Below, in pieces: positions 37,697-46,334 of a DNA stretch of 64,000 nt (position 1 is its first letter; every line of letters starts with the position of its first letter). The notes under the pieces were generated by a model. That model had not been told where the DNA came from and ran no database searches. It saw nothing but the letters and a program-made list of their open reading frames with translations. A program made the position numbers and the translations under genes. Source of the stretch: Candidatus Fibrimonadaceae bacterium (GTDB lineage: Bacteria; Fibrobacterota; Fibrobacteria; Fibrobacterales; Fibrobacteraceae); NCBI GenBank assembly GCA_031281345.1, contig JAITFN010000025.1, positions 1 to 64,000 of the forward strand, read 5' to 3'.

Positions 37697-38685
37697 TATT
37701 TTTTACCATATCCTTCATCATTTTCATTTGAAATTACATCTTTCATATATTTTATTTGCTTATCAAAAGAAAATTTATCGTTACAATGTGATCCTTCGTC
37801 TGATTTATCAATTATGTATAGATTTAAATATTTTTTCTCCGTTAAATTATCATTAATATCATCATAATTTTCATAAGAAAAATAAATTACCATAAGAGTA
37901 GGATTGGATTCCATTGCACTATATAAAAGATCTTTTATATGTTTATCATTAAGTGAAAATCCAAATATTAACAAAAGACTATTTTCTTTTTCTAATTCTA
38001 ATGTAAATTTTCTCAATAAAGCAGCGTAATTTACATCAAGAACTGTTGCTAAATGTTTCTTGGCATTTGGATTAATTATTGCAATTTTGTTATAATCTGA
38101 AAAATTAGAAATATGTTGACCTTTAGAATAAATTATATTATTATCTTGTTCTAACCAAGAAACAGAACCATGAATTTTTATAATATTAAAAGTAGGAATA
38201 TCCGATATATTATCAAACTGTAAACTTTTATATTTTTGAATGATATTAAAGTTCGCAACATCAAACTTCGGTTTTATCTTCCCTATAAATCCATCATTAT
38301 ATGAAATTTCTAGCCTTTCACAAGAATCTTCTAAAAACATATCAAAATTTGTTGTGAAAATATTTACTTGTTTGTTAACAATATGCAACCTTCTTTTAGA
38401 AATGACTTCATTCCAAAAACCTAAAAAATCATCGTAATCATTTTTTGTTTTTTGTAAAATATCTTTATCCTGTATTTGTTCAATTTCTTCCAAAACCGCT
38501 AACGATTTTATTATTATTTTAAAGTACTCTTTTTTTGCTTTTTCACATTCATTTTCGTTATTCATTCTCTGTTCTATATCGTTTAATGTGGATAAATAAC
38601 TAGAAGAACAACCACTACCTATAAGAAGATTTATATGCCCACTTTGAATGATTTCTTTAAATACTTTATTAGATAATGTTTTCAT
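37696..38685 (-). CDS. SIR2-domain defence effector
   Basis: 329 residues. SIR2 motifs: LLIGSGCSSSYL (20-31), TTNFD with the catalytic-type Asn at 113, IIKIHGSVSW with His 172, and LLIFGFSLNDKHIKDLL near the C-terminus, as in SIR2_2-type effectors that degrade NAD+ during infection. No separate sensor domain is evident. It is directly coupled to herA. Confidence 0.85.
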   Translation of the reverse strand: MKTLSNKVFKEIIQSGHINLLIGSGCSSSYLSTLNDIEQRMNNENECEKAKKEYFKIIIKSLAVLEEIEQIQDKDILQKTKNDYDDFLGFWNEVISKRRLHIVNKQVNIFTTNFDMFLEDSCERLEISYNDGFIGKIKPKFDVANFNIIQKYKSLQFDNISDIPTFNIIKIHGSVSWLEQDNNIIYSKGQHISNFSDYNKIAIINPNAKKHLATVLDVNYAALLRKFTLELEKENSLLLIFGFSLNDKHIKDLLYSAMESNPTLMVIYFSYENYDDINDNLTEKKYLNLYIIDKSDEGSHCNDKFSFDKQIKYMKDVISNENDEGYGKK

Positions 38686-38717
38686 AACTATATTTCTCTA
38701 AATTTTACGCCTTTATA

Positions 38718-39053
38718 CTATCTTTCATAGAGAACTTTCCCAGTTTCTACAATCTCTTCAATAAAAAAATCATTTTGCTTTCGCAAATACTCAAATTCGG
38801 CAAGAGTGTAAACTATTATATCCATAGCTATTTTTTTATGAATTTTGCGAAGAGCCAGCGACACAGGATTGCCTCTTTCTATAAATTCGTCAAAAGTTTT
38901 AGACATTTCCTCCGAATCTAATACAACTACAACATCCAAATCACTATCTTCCGTAGGATTACCCCTAACGTAAGAACCAAACAAAATAACCTTAAGGAGC
39001 TTTAATTCCTTGAGCCTTTCGGTCATTTCATCTATAAGACGCTGATTGTACAT
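38718..39053 (-). CDS. MNT-type nucleotidyltransferase
   Basis: 111 residues. ILFGSYVRGNPTEDSDLDVV gives Gly 26-Ser 27 and Asp 38/40; the third Asp is 78 (MDIIVY). All catalytic residues are intact, unlike the decayed relative at 20599. Such proteins usually act as antitoxins that AMPylate HEPN toxins, but no HEPN gene adjoins it: a SIR2 gene lies on one side and cca on the other. A TATCTT element lies 7 nt before the ATG. Confidence 0.85.
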   Translation of the reverse strand: MYNQRLIDEMTERLKELKLLKVILFGSYVRGNPTEDSDLDVVVVLDSEEMSKTFDEFIERGNPVSLALRKIHKKIAMDIIVYTLAEFEYLRKQNDFFIEEIVETGKVLYER

Positions 39054-39060
39054 TAAAGTA

Positions 39061-39066
39061 AAGATA
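39061..39066 (-). promoter_or_regulatory. Putative -10 element of the MNT gene
   Basis: TTTC-TATCTT on the minus strand, 7 nt before the ATG at 39053. Confidence 0.55.
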
Positions 39067-39081
39067 GAAATTTTAAAAATC

Positions 39082-39087
39082 TAAATT
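39082..39087 (+). promoter_or_regulatory. Putative -10 element of cca
   Basis: AATC-TAAATT, 10 nt before the ATG at 39098. Confidence 0.4.
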
Positions 39088-39097
39088 AACCCTCACA

Positions 39098-40336
39098 ATG
39101 AATAACCTTGTTCCAAAAAAACTTTTGCAGATAGCAGAGGACATTCGCTCCGAAGGTGGGCGGGCTTTTTTGGTTGGCGGATTTGTGCGAGATTCTTTGC
39201 TTGGCACCCGCGATGAAATACGCGATTTTGATATAGAGGTTTACAAAATTAATCAGGAGAAATTGCTCTCCATTCTTTCAAAACACGGCAAGCCTAATTT
39301 AATAGGAAAAGCTTTTGGCGTTGTGCATTTGTCACGGCAAAATATTCACTACGATTTTTCTTTTCCAAGAACAGAAAGTAAAACAGGAAGCGGACACAGA
39401 GCCTTTGATGTTCAAACTGACCCGAATTTGAGTTTTGAAGAAGCGGCGAAACGTAGAGATTTTACAATCAACGCAATGGGCATGGAACTTCCCAATTTGG
39501 AACTTGCAGACCCATATAATGGTAGCAAAGATTTGGAGAGCAAAATTTTAAGGCACGTTAGCGAGGCTTTCGCAGAAGATTCGCTCAGAGTGCTTAGAGC
39601 GGTTCAGTTTGCGGCACGCTTTGAATTAAGAGCGGCAAAAGAAACGATAGAACTTTGCAAAACTCTTTCTTTGAACGATTTATCCAGAGAGAGAATAGAG
39701 GAGGAATTTCGCAAATGGCTTTTGAAAGGAGTTAAGCCTTCTTATGGGCTTGATATTTTTTGCGAGGTTGGTTTACAGAAAATGTTTTTTGAAATTGGCA
39801 TTGAAAGCAACCACGCAAATCTTGGGAATATTTTAGACAACATAGCAAAACATAGAGGTGGCTTGAATTCCACCGAAGCAGAAATAATAATGTTTGCTGG
39901 GCTTTTATGCTTACCGAATGCAAAACCTCTTGATTTCTTAAAAAAATGGATTCCTGTAAATGTTCTATTGAAAAAAGTTCCAGCTCTGTTAAATTCTCTT
40001 TCTCAGCTCAACTTGGATAGCAAGAGTTCTTTGAACAGATGCGCATTAAAAGCAGGTGGATTGAAACTCCCTGCAATGCTGAAAAGCGCAATTGAAAACG
40101 ATGCCAATTTATACGAAAATGCTTTAAAAATAGGCAAAGAAATGGGAATTTGGGAAGAAGCCCCCGAACCTTTATTAACTGGCAAAATGCTTTTGGATAT
40201 GGGTTTTAAACAAGGTCCGCGTGTTGGCGAAATAATAAAGCAGATTTTTGAAAAGCAACTTGAGGGCGAAGTGAGCAGCAAAGAAGTGGCAGAAAAAATG
40301 GCAAAGGAATTTTTGCAATCAGCATTCCCCCCTTGA
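39098..40336 (+). CDS. cca: CCA-adding enzyme / tRNA nucleotidyltransferase family
   Basis: 412 residues, class II nucleotidyltransferase. The head domain has [15 protein letters not shown] and the IRDFDIEVY (DxD) motif, then [17 protein letters not shown] and [13 protein letters not shown]; the neck has [18 protein letters not shown]. It lacks an HD domain. The tRNA-Gln gene in this window does not encode CCA, so such an enzyme is needed. Poly(A) polymerase cannot be excluded, but the compact size favours CCA addition. Its end lies inside the second 24-nt repeat. Confidence 0.9.
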   Translation: MNNLVPKKLLQIAEDIRSEGGRAFLVGGFVRDSLLGTRDEIRDFDIEVYKINQEKLLSILSKHGKPNLIGKAFGVVHLSRQNIHYDFSFPRTESKTGSGHRAFDVQTDPNLSFEEAAKRRDFTINAMGMELPNLELADPYNGSKDLESKILRHVSEAFAEDSLRVLRAVQFAARFELRAAKETIELCKTLSLNDLSRERIEEEFRKWLLKGVKPSYGLDIFCEVGLQKMFFEIGIESNHANLGNILDNIAKHRGGLNSTEAEIIMFAGLLCLPNAKPLDFLKKWIPVNVLLKKVPALLNSLSQLNLDSKSSLNRCALKAGGLKLPAMLKSAIENDANLYENALKIGKEMGIWEEAPEPLLTGKMLLDMGFKQGPRVGEIIKQIFEKQLEGEVSSKEVAEKMAKEFLQSAFPP

Positions 40337-40349
40337 ATGGAGATTTTTT
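40326..40349. repeat. 24-nt dispersed repeat, copy 2
   Basis: Exact copy of 1752-1775. Here it covers the cca stop codon and supplies the T run of the leuC promoter. Confidence 0.7.
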
Positions 40350-40354
40350 ATATT
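40349..40354 (+). promoter_or_regulatory. Putative -10 element of leuC
   Basis: T-rich, then TATATT, ending 7 nt before the leuC ATG; the T run comes from the 24-nt repeat. Confidence 0.55.
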
Positions 40355-40361
40355 ACCCTCT

Positions 40362-41732
40362 ATGGGAAAAACGCTTTATCAGAAAATTTTTGAGAAATAC
40401 ACGGTTGCCAAATTGCCCTCTGGGCAATATCAGCTCTTTATAGGCTTACATTTGTTGCACGAGGTCACAAGCCCACAGGCATTTTCAATGATTAGAGAAG
40501 ACGGGCTGCCCGTTCTCTATCCAAATCGCTCTTTTGCAACTGTGGATCACATTATACCCACCACAAGCGGCGAGCGTTCTAGACCGCTCAAAGACCCTGT
40601 GGCTGAGGAGATGTTTGCCCGCTTGGAACAGAATTGCAAAGATTTTGGCATTCGCTTTTTTGGTCCCGATACTGAAGAACAAGGCGTTATACACATAGTT
40701 GGTCCCGAAGAGGGAGTTACCCAGCCCGGAATGACAATAGCCTGCGGAGATAGCCACACGGCAACTCACGGAGCTTTTGGTTCCATAGCTTTTGGCATAG
40801 GTTCTTCGCAAGTCGCAGACGTGCTTGCCTCTCAAACGCTAGCAATGAGCCCCTTGAAAATTCGCAGAATTAAATTCACCGGCAAGCTGGGTAAAGGCGT
40901 TTTTCCAAAAGATGCCGCCCTTGCCTACATAAACAAACTTGGCGTGAACGGCGGAGTTGGCTATGCTTACGAATTTGCCGGAAATGTTGTTGAAGAAATG
41001 GATATGGAAGGCAGAATGACCTTATGCAACCTAGCCATTGAAGGCGGCGCACGAGTTGGCTACTGCAACCCCGACCAAAAAACCTTTGACTTTTTGAAAG
41101 ACAAGCCATATTCGCCCAAGGGCGAGGCTTGGGACAAAGCCCTTGAATATTGGAAAAGCGTTGCAAGCGACCCCGATGCTGTTTATGATGATGAAGTTGA
41201 AATTGATTGCAACAAACTTGCACCATTCGTAACCTGGGGCATAACCCCTGAGCAAAGCGTTATGGTGAATGAAAAAATCCCCGAAGGCACAGGCGAAGCC
41301 TATGATTATATGGGTTTCAAGGGTGGAACGCCCATTGCTGGAATTCCAATAGATATAGCATTTGTGGGCAGTTGCACAAATGGCAGGTTGGGAGACTTAA
41401 AAGTCGCAGCCGAAGTTTTGAAAGGTAAAAAGGTGAACCCAAATGTGAAATTCTGGGTTGTGCCAGGTTCGCAAAAGATAAAAAAAGAAGCCGAAGCTCT
41501 TGGCTTGGATAAAATTTTCACCGAAGCGGGCGCAGAGTGGCGTGAAGCGGGCTGTTCCTTGTGCCTCGCTATGAACCCAGACAAATTGCAGGGCAGGCAA
41601 ATAAGCGCAAGTTCCAGCAACAGGAATTTCAAAGGCAGGCAGGGTAGCCCAACTGGCAGAACCTTGTTGATGAGTCCGGCGATGGTAGCTGCGGCAGCGA
41701 TTAAGGGGTGCGTGACAGATGTAAGGGAGTAA
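40362..41732 (+). CDS. leuC: 3-isopropylmalate dehydratase large subunit
   Basis: [4Fe-4S] enzyme isomerising 2- to 3-isopropylmalate. 456 residues, the bacterial LeuC length. [49 protein letters not shown] and [10 protein letters not shown] hold the three cluster cysteines and active-site residues; [12 protein letters not shown] is also canonical. leuD is not adjacent, and leuB is at 3441. Confidence 0.96.
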   Translation: MGKTLYQKIFEKYTVAKLPSGQYQLFIGLHLLHEVTSPQAFSMIREDGLPVLYPNRSFATVDHIIPTTSGERSRPLKDPVAEEMFARLEQNCKDFGIRFFGPDTEEQGVIHIVGPEEGVTQPGMTIACGDSHTATHGAFGSIAFGIGSSQVADVLASQTLAMSPLKIRRIKFTGKLGKGVFPKDAALAYINKLGVNGGVGYAYEFAGNVVEEMDMEGRMTLCNLAIEGGARVGYCNPDQKTFDFLKDKPYSPKGEAWDKALEYWKSVASDPDAVYDDEVEIDCNKLAPFVTWGITPEQSVMVNEKIPEGTGEAYDYMGFKGGTPIAGIPIDIAFVGSCTNGRLGDLKVAAEVLKGKKVNPNVKFWVVPGSQKIKKEAEALGLDKIFTEAGAEWREAGCSLCLAMNPDKLQGRQISASSSNRNFKGRQGSPTGRTLLMSPAMVAAAAIKGCVTDVRE

Positions 41733-41816
41733 AAAATTCACTTTTTTTAGATTTTTTTATTTTTTTTGGCATTTTTTGCCGTTTTCTCCGTCTAAGTAAA
41801 TAGACAAGGAGAAAAT

Positions 41817-43961
41817 ATGGCTGAGACACATCTTTTACACGGTTTGAATACCGAACAAAAACAAGCGGTTTTGCATTCACATGCAGAGGAAGGGCCTTTG
41901 CTCATTTTGGCAGGGGCAGGTTCTGGGAAAACTTCAGTTTTAACAAAGAGAATTCTGTATCGAATTGAGCAGGGGGTGAATTCTGCAAATATTTTGGCAT
42001 TGACATTCACGGCAAAAGCTGCTGGGGAAATGGATGAGAGGGTAAAGGAATTAGCACCGGATTCCAAAGCCTTGCTCTGCACATTTCACTCACTTGCCCT
42101 TAGAATTTTGAAAATGCAGATTCAGGGCGTTGAAAATTGGAAACGTATGGGCTTCCAAAAAATTCCTATGCCAAAGGAGCAAAGCGATTTTGAATTTCAA
42201 GACTGGCTTATGGAACTGAACATAAAGGCAGGTAGCGTAAATAGGGAAAACCTGTTTTGCCCAGAATTAAAACTAGGCAAAGAGAAATTGGAAAAATTGA
42301 GGCAAAACGTGCTTAAAAGTGCGGAAATAGTTTTTGAGGATTTAATTTGGCTTTCAATTCGCTTGTTATCTGAGTTTAGAGAAGTTAGAGAGTATTGCCA
42401 AAATATGTGGAACGAAATTTTAATAGACGAATACCAAGATATAAACCCTTCGCAATACAGGCTTGTGCGGGCAATTTTGGGAAACAGCAAAAACCTCTTT
42501 GCTGTGGGCGATGACGACCAAGCAATTTATGGGTTTAGAGGTGCGGATATCGGAAACATTTTGAGATTTCAAAAAGATTTTCCAAATTGCAAGGTTTTGA
42601 AACTGGAATGGAACTACCGCAGCACCGCTAATATTTTAGAGGCGGCAAACAGAATTTTCACAGACAAACCTCTTGCTTTTAGAAAAAATCTAAGAGCAGG
42701 GGCATTGCGCCCTTACACTCTTTTCAAGGAAAACAGAAAACCAGAAATTTTGGTTTCGCAAACGGCAGAAGAGGAAATTTTAAAACTGGTTTATGAGATT
42801 AAATTTTTAAAAGAGGAATACTCAATGAAATGGAGCGATTTTGCCCTGCTTTCCCGCTATAACCGCCAATGCGAGTATTATGAGCTTGCGTTAAAGGATT
42901 GCAAAATTCCGGTTATTGAAGATGAATCCCCAGAGGATTTTGACGGTGTGCATATAGAGACCATTCACGCCTCAAAAGGGCTTCAATATCCGGTTGTTTT
43001 TTATTGCAGCCTTGCCGAGAGTTTAAGCCCTGGGGAATTACCGGAAAATCCCAAGGAGAGAAAAAAGCAACTTGGTGAAGAAAAGCGGCTTTTTTATGTT
43101 GGGGTAACGAGGGCAGAGGCTCATATATATTTTTTATATTGCAAGCAGAGGTATTTTAAAGGCAAGCTAAAAAATTTCAAGGCTTCCCGTTTTTTAAAAT
43201 ATTGCGAAGAGAGAAAACCAAAAAAAGGAATAGCAATGCCAGTTTTGATTTTTAAAATTATCACTGTGGTTAAAGTCATAAGCTATATGCTTTACCATAT
43301 TCCAATATACTTTTTTGAAAAAATTTTCAGAGCCAGCACCGCAGATACGTGGTTGCAGGAAAAACTTTTGAATTGGGCAAAATTCTGCCTTAAAACTTTG
43401 CGAATTGATTTAAATGTTAGCAGTCAATATAATTTGGCAAAGGTGGATTGGAGCCGCCCAGTTATTGCGATTGCAAACCACAATTCGTATGCAGATATTC
43501 CCGTTATTTTAACTTCTGCGCAAAGGCCGCTTGGATTTTTGGCAAAAGTAGAGTTATCACGAATTCCAGTTTTGTCTTATTGGATGAGAAAAATAGGTTG
43601 CATTTTTATTAAAAGACAGTCCAAAAAAGCTGGGCAAAAATTTATGGATAAAATGCTCAATTATTCCGCTGCAAAACCACCTCAAATTGTGATTTTCCCA
43701 GAGGGAACGCGGAGCAAAACCGGAGAAATGGGAGCTTGGAAAAGCGGAGCATTTAGAATGGCAGTAGAGTTGAAAGCCACGATTTTGCCTATTGCGATAA
43801 AGGGAACAGCAGTTTCTTTTGAGAAGAAGAAAAGTTCAAAAAATATTTATGAAGTATCATCGCAAATTTTGGAACCTTTTGATGTTGCTCAGTGGGAAAA
43901 GGAGAACGGAAAGGAGATTGAGTATAAGGATTTGATGGCTAGGCTGAGGGAGCTTTATTAA
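41817..43961 (+). CDS. UvrD-like helicase fused to PlsC-type acyltransferase
   Basis: 714 residues, one uninterrupted frame with an AAGGAG site. Residues 1-473: short superfamily 1 helicase with Walker A GAGSGKTS (33-40), LTFTAKAAGEM, IDEYQDINPSQ, GDDDQAIYGFRGA, WNYRSTANIL, ETIHASKGLQYPVV and RLFYVGVTRAEAH; it is far shorter than UvrD (about 720) and lacks most of the 2B insert. Residues 474-714: 1-acylglycerol-3-phosphate acyltransferase with NHNSYADIPVI and FPEGTRSKTG. An internal ATG at 43236, preceded by AAAGGA, is in frame, so a separate acyltransferase is probably also made. Either the helicase stop was lost or this is a true fusion. Confidence 0.85.
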   Translation: MAETHLLHGLNTEQKQAVLHSHAEEGPLLILAGAGSGKTSVLTKRILYRIEQGVNSANILALTFTAKAAGEMDERVKELAPDSKALLCTFHSLALRILKMQIQGVENWKRMGFQKIPMPKEQSDFEFQDWLMELNIKAGSVNRENLFCPELKLGKEKLEKLRQNVLKSAEIVFEDLIWLSIRLLSEFREVREYCQNMWNEILIDEYQDINPSQYRLVRAILGNSKNLFAVGDDDQAIYGFRGADIGNILRFQKDFPNCKVLKLEWNYRSTANILEAANRIFTDKPLAFRKNLRAGALRPYTLFKENRKPEILVSQTAEEEILKLVYEIKFLKEEYSMKWSDFALLSRYNRQCEYYELALKDCKIPVIEDESPEDFDGVHIETIHASKGLQYPVVFYCSLAESLSPGELPENPKERKKQLGEEKRLFYVGVTRAEAHIYFLYCKQRYFKGKLKNFKASRFLKYCEERKPKKGIAMPVLIFKIITVVKVISYMLYHIPIYFFEKIFRASTADTWLQEKLLNWAKFCLKTLRIDLNVSSQYNLAKVDWSRPVIAIANHNSYADIPVILTSAQRPLGFLAKVELSRIPVLSYWMRKIGCIFIKRQSKKAGQKFMDKMLNYSAAKPPQIVIFPEGTRSKTGEMGAWKSGAFRMAVELKATILPIAIKGTAVSFEKKKSSKNIYEVSSQILEPFDVAQWEKENGKEIEYKDLMARLRELY
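43236..43961 (+). CDS. plsC: Possible internal start: stand-alone PlsC acyltransferase
   Basis: From MPVLIFKIITVVKV the frame encodes 241 residues, the usual size of PlsC, with an N-terminal hydrophobic segment, NHNSYAD (HxxxxD box) and FPEGTRS. AAAAAAGGAA lies 6-7 nt before the ATG, a good ribosome site inside the helicase-acyltransferase frame. PlsC makes phosphatidic acid at the membrane. Confidence 0.55.
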   Translation: MPVLIFKIITVVKVISYMLYHIPIYFFEKIFRASTADTWLQEKLLNWAKFCLKTLRIDLNVSSQYNLAKVDWSRPVIAIANHNSYADIPVILTSAQRPLGFLAKVELSRIPVLSYWMRKIGCIFIKRQSKKAGQKFMDKMLNYSAAKPPQIVIFPEGTRSKTGEMGAWKSGAFRMAVELKATILPIAIKGTAVSFEKKKSSKNIYEVSSQILEPFDVAQWEKENGKEIEYKDLMARLRELY

Positions 43962-44511
43962 ACTCATTTTGTGCCGCCGCTATACCCTTCGTTAAATACG
44001 CCTCGCACAAATCGGGAATTTTACCGAGAACCTGCTTGCAAAGCTCTGCATCCTCTTTGCTTATGGCAGAGAGAACCCAATTTATCAAATCCCAATGCTC
44101 AGGAACTTTGCCAGCTCCAATGCGTACACGCGGAAAATTTTGCCCAATATGCTCCACGATGTTCTTCAAGCCGTTTTGCCCGCCTGCGCTGCCATTTGGC
44201 CTTATTCGCATTGTGCCGCAAGCTAAGTTAATATCATCGCTGAATACTAGCAAATGTTCCGGCTTTGCTTTGTAAAAAGAAAGCAGAGCTTGCACGCTCT
44301 CGCCGCTTAAATTCATAAAGGTTTGCGGCTTTGCGAGCAGTACTTCTTTACCAGCGATATTTATTTTTTGGGTCTGAGCTTTGCACTGGGTTTTCCAAAT
44401 TGCTCCATTTGAGTATTTGGCAGACAAACTATCTATAGCCATAAAGCCCAGATTATGCCTTGTATTAGCGTATTTTTGCCCCGGATTGCCCAAACCTACA
44501 AAGAGATGCAT
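43939..44511 (-). CDS. pth: Peptidyl-tRNA hydrolase
   Basis: 190 residues; releases peptides from peptidyl-tRNA. FVGLGNPGQKYANTRHNLGF carries Asn 9 and catalytic His 19; AKPQTFMNLSGESVQ and FSDDINLACGTMRIRPNGSA are canonical. It is the last gene of the tRNA-Gln-rplY-mlaF-pth unit, 1 nt after mlaF, and its 3' end overlaps the acyltransferase by 23 nt. Confidence 0.96.
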   Translation of the reverse strand: MHLFVGLGNPGQKYANTRHNLGFMAIDSLSAKYSNGAIWKTQCKAQTQKINIAGKEVLLAKPQTFMNLSGESVQALLSFYKAKPEHLLVFSDDINLACGTMRIRPNGSAGGQNGLKNIVEHIGQNFPRVRIGAGKVPEHWDLINWVLSAISKEDAELCKQVLGKIPDLCEAYLTKGIAAAQNEFNKAPSA

Positions 44512-44512
44512 A

Positions 44513-45301
44513 TTAAATTCTTGTGTCTGTTGGCAGGTTTCTTTGACCCGTTATGAATTGCTTTACAAATGGATTTTCGGTGTTTTTTATTTCGTCAACT
44601 GTGCCTATTTCAATAATGCGGCCTTTGTAAAGCATAGCAATGCGGTCTGCTACCTTGAATGCACTAACCATATCGTGAGTCACCACAACAGAGGTTACGC
44701 CTAGCTTAGACTGCATATCCAAAATCAAATCATTTATAACATCGGAAGTAATCGGGTCTAGACCTGTGGTTGGTTCATCGTATAAAAGTATTTCGGGGCT
44801 AAGGGCTATGGCTCTAGCCAGCGCAACACGCTTTTTCATACCGCCAGAGAGTTCGTTTGGCATTTTTGTGCGGAACTCCGGCACCAAATTTATGAGTTTC
44901 AGTTTTTCGGTCACTGTATCTTGAACTTGTTTTTCGGTAAGTTCGGGGTGGTGTTCTCTCAAAGCAAAGGCTATGTTTTCGCCTGTGTTCATTGAATCAA
45001 ACAAAGCTCCCATTTGAAAGAGCATACCCATTCTTTTGCGTATTGTGTGGGTATCAAAAAATTTTGGAGTGGAAATTGTCACATTGTCAACGCTCACTTC
45101 GCCGCCATCGGGCTGCAAAAGACCTATCATGTGCTTTAATATAACAGACTTTCCACCTCCGGATTGCCCTATTATCACTATTGTTTCGCCACGCCTAATG
45201 TCCAGATTCACATCCAACAGAACATCTTGCTTGCCAAAGCTCTTTCGCAAATTGCGGAGCTTTATCATTATGTCGTCTTCACGAATAGCTACATTAGGCA
45301 T
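44513..45301 (-). CDS. mlaF: MlaF-type ABC transporter ATPase
   Basis: 262 residues. Walker A GQSGGGKSV, signature ELSGGMKKRVALARAIALSP, Walker B LLYDEPTTGLDPITSD, and LFQMGALFDSMNTGENIAF, which mark the MlaF/Ttg2A group maintaining outer-membrane lipid asymmetry. An internal ATG (MIKLRNLRKSF) is an alternative start. mlaE and mlaD are not adjacent. Confidence 0.9.
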   Translation of the reverse strand: MPNVAIREDDIMIKLRNLRKSFGKQDVLLDVNLDIRRGETIVIIGQSGGGKSVILKHMIGLLQPDGGEVSVDNVTISTPKFFDTHTIRKRMGMLFQMGALFDSMNTGENIAFALREHHPELTEKQVQDTVTEKLKLINLVPEFRTKMPNELSGGMKKRVALARAIALSPEILLYDEPTTGLDPITSDVINDLILDMQSKLGVTSVVVTHDMVSAFKVADRIAMLYKGRIIEIGTVDEIKNTENPFVKQFITGQRNLPTDTRI

Positions 45302-45313
45302 ATATTAGCCTTG

Positions 45314-46000
45314 CTATTTCTTTTTGGCATCCTTTTTGGGCTTGGCCTCTTCTTTTTTGGCAGCAGCAGCGGCAGGTGCAGCAGCGGCAGCAGCAGGTGC
45401 AGGGGTTGCGGCAGCAGCAGCGGCAGGCGCGGCAGCTTCGGTTTCTTCGCGGCCTTTGGATATGGTGAATATAACCGTGCGTTTTGGAGACAGCAGGGAT
45501 ACTTTGCCCAAATCCAGTTTTTCTGCATAATAGGTTGTGTTGTTAGGCATTTCGGAAATGTCTAGTTCTATGTTTGCAGGGATATCCGAAGGTTTTGCCA
45601 GCAGTTTGAGGTAGCGGCTCTCTTGCGAAAGGTTCCCGCCCTGGTTTTTTACGCCTACGGGTATGCCAGAGAGGCGAACCGGAACACGCACTGCGATAGG
45701 AGTGTTTTCTTCTATCTTCAAAAAGTCCACATGGATGATTTTTTGCGAGATATTGTGTTTTTGGTATTGATAAACTATGGCTGGGTTGCCATTTTTGCCG
45801 TTTATGACCAAATCCAGCAAGGTGTACCTTTTGCCGGGGGCAAGGACAGCCTCCAATTCTTTCTCCGAAACGCTTATGGAGACAGATTCTGAGCCTTTGC
45901 CATAGTAAATGGCTGGTATTTCGCCCGCTTTGCGGGTACGACCACAATCGCGGGAAGAGCCTGCGGTGCGGATTTTTGCATTAAGAGTTGTTAGTTGCAT
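45314..46000 (-). CDS. rplY: Ribosomal protein bL25, Ctc form with Ala-rich tail
   Basis: 228 residues. The N-terminal 5S rRNA-binding bL25 domain (MQLTTLNAKIRTAGSSRDCG; RKAGEIPAIYYGKG) is followed by the TL5/Ctc beta domain (VPVRLSGIPVGVKNQGG). The last ~45 residues are almost only Ala, Pro, Lys and Glu. AGGAGAG site. It lies 18 nt downstream of a tRNA gene on the same strand. Confidence 0.93.
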   Translation of the reverse strand: MQLTTLNAKIRTAGSSRDCGRTRKAGEIPAIYYGKGSESVSISVSEKELEAVLAPGKRYTLLDLVINGKNGNPAIVYQYQKHNISQKIIHVDFLKIEENTPIAVRVPVRLSGIPVGVKNQGGNLSQESRYLKLLAKPSDIPANIELDISEMPNNTTYYAEKLDLGKVSLLSPKRTVIFTISKGREETEAAAPAAAAAATPAPAAAAAAPAAAAAKKEEAKPKKDAKKK

Positions 46001-46018
46001 ATTCTCTCCTGTTTTTTA

Positions 46019-46091
46019 TTGGGGTAGCTGGATTCGAACCAACGAATAGCGGAATCAAAACCCGCGGTCTTAGCCACTTGACGATACCCCA
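46019..46091 (-). tRNA. tRNA-Gln (UUG)
   Basis: Minus-strand cloverleaf: acceptor TGGGGTA/TACCCCA, D arm ATCGTCAAGTGGCTAAGA, anticodon stem-loop CGGGTTTTGATTCCG with anticodon TTG, T arm with GGTTCGAATCC. The 3' CCA is not encoded. A TATATT element lies 11 nt upstream and rplY starts 18 nt downstream without a terminator, so tRNA and mRNA are probably processed from one transcript. Confidence 0.95.
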
Positions 46092-46102
46092 GTAGGGTCT
46101 AA

Positions 46103-46108
46103 AATATA
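46103..46108 (-). promoter_or_regulatory. Putative -10 element of tRNA-Gln/rplY
   Basis: TTTTTTC-TATATT on the minus strand, 11 nt before the tRNA 5' end. This fits a start about 7 nt downstream and a short leader removed by RNase P, and calibrates the motif. Confidence 0.6.
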
Positions 46109-46167
46109 GAAAAAAAATCGGGTATTGTCAAGATTCTCTTAGCAATCCTTGGAATTGATAAAAAAAC

Positions 46168-46197
46168 GTTGCATTTAACCCTTCCTTTAAATGCAAC
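46168..46197. repeat. Hairpin 1 of a related pair upstream of the pilin gene
   Basis: GTTGCATTTAA pairs perfectly with TTAAATGCAAC (11 bp, 8-nt loop). The arm resembles that of hairpin 2 at 46335. The surrounding 329 nt (46092-46420) hold no gene I can support. Confidence 0.6.
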
Positions 46198-46334
46198 ACT
46201 ATTAATATACATTATTTTTCACCAATGTGACCATTTTTAGGCTACTTTTGTCATATTTTTGTCATTTTGCCACCCTTTTTGTCAAAATTGTGTCGTTTTC
46301 TGCGAAAAAATCAGCTTGCAAAAAAGGGCAAAAA

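Noticed and set aside
34015-38685. Prophage or plasmid remnant
   Set aside because: AT-rich and probably acquired, but no integrase, phage structural gene, attachment repeat or replication gene is present.
45324-45530. Ala-rich plus-strand ORF
   Set aside because: Complement of the Ala/Lys tail of rplY; compositional artefact.
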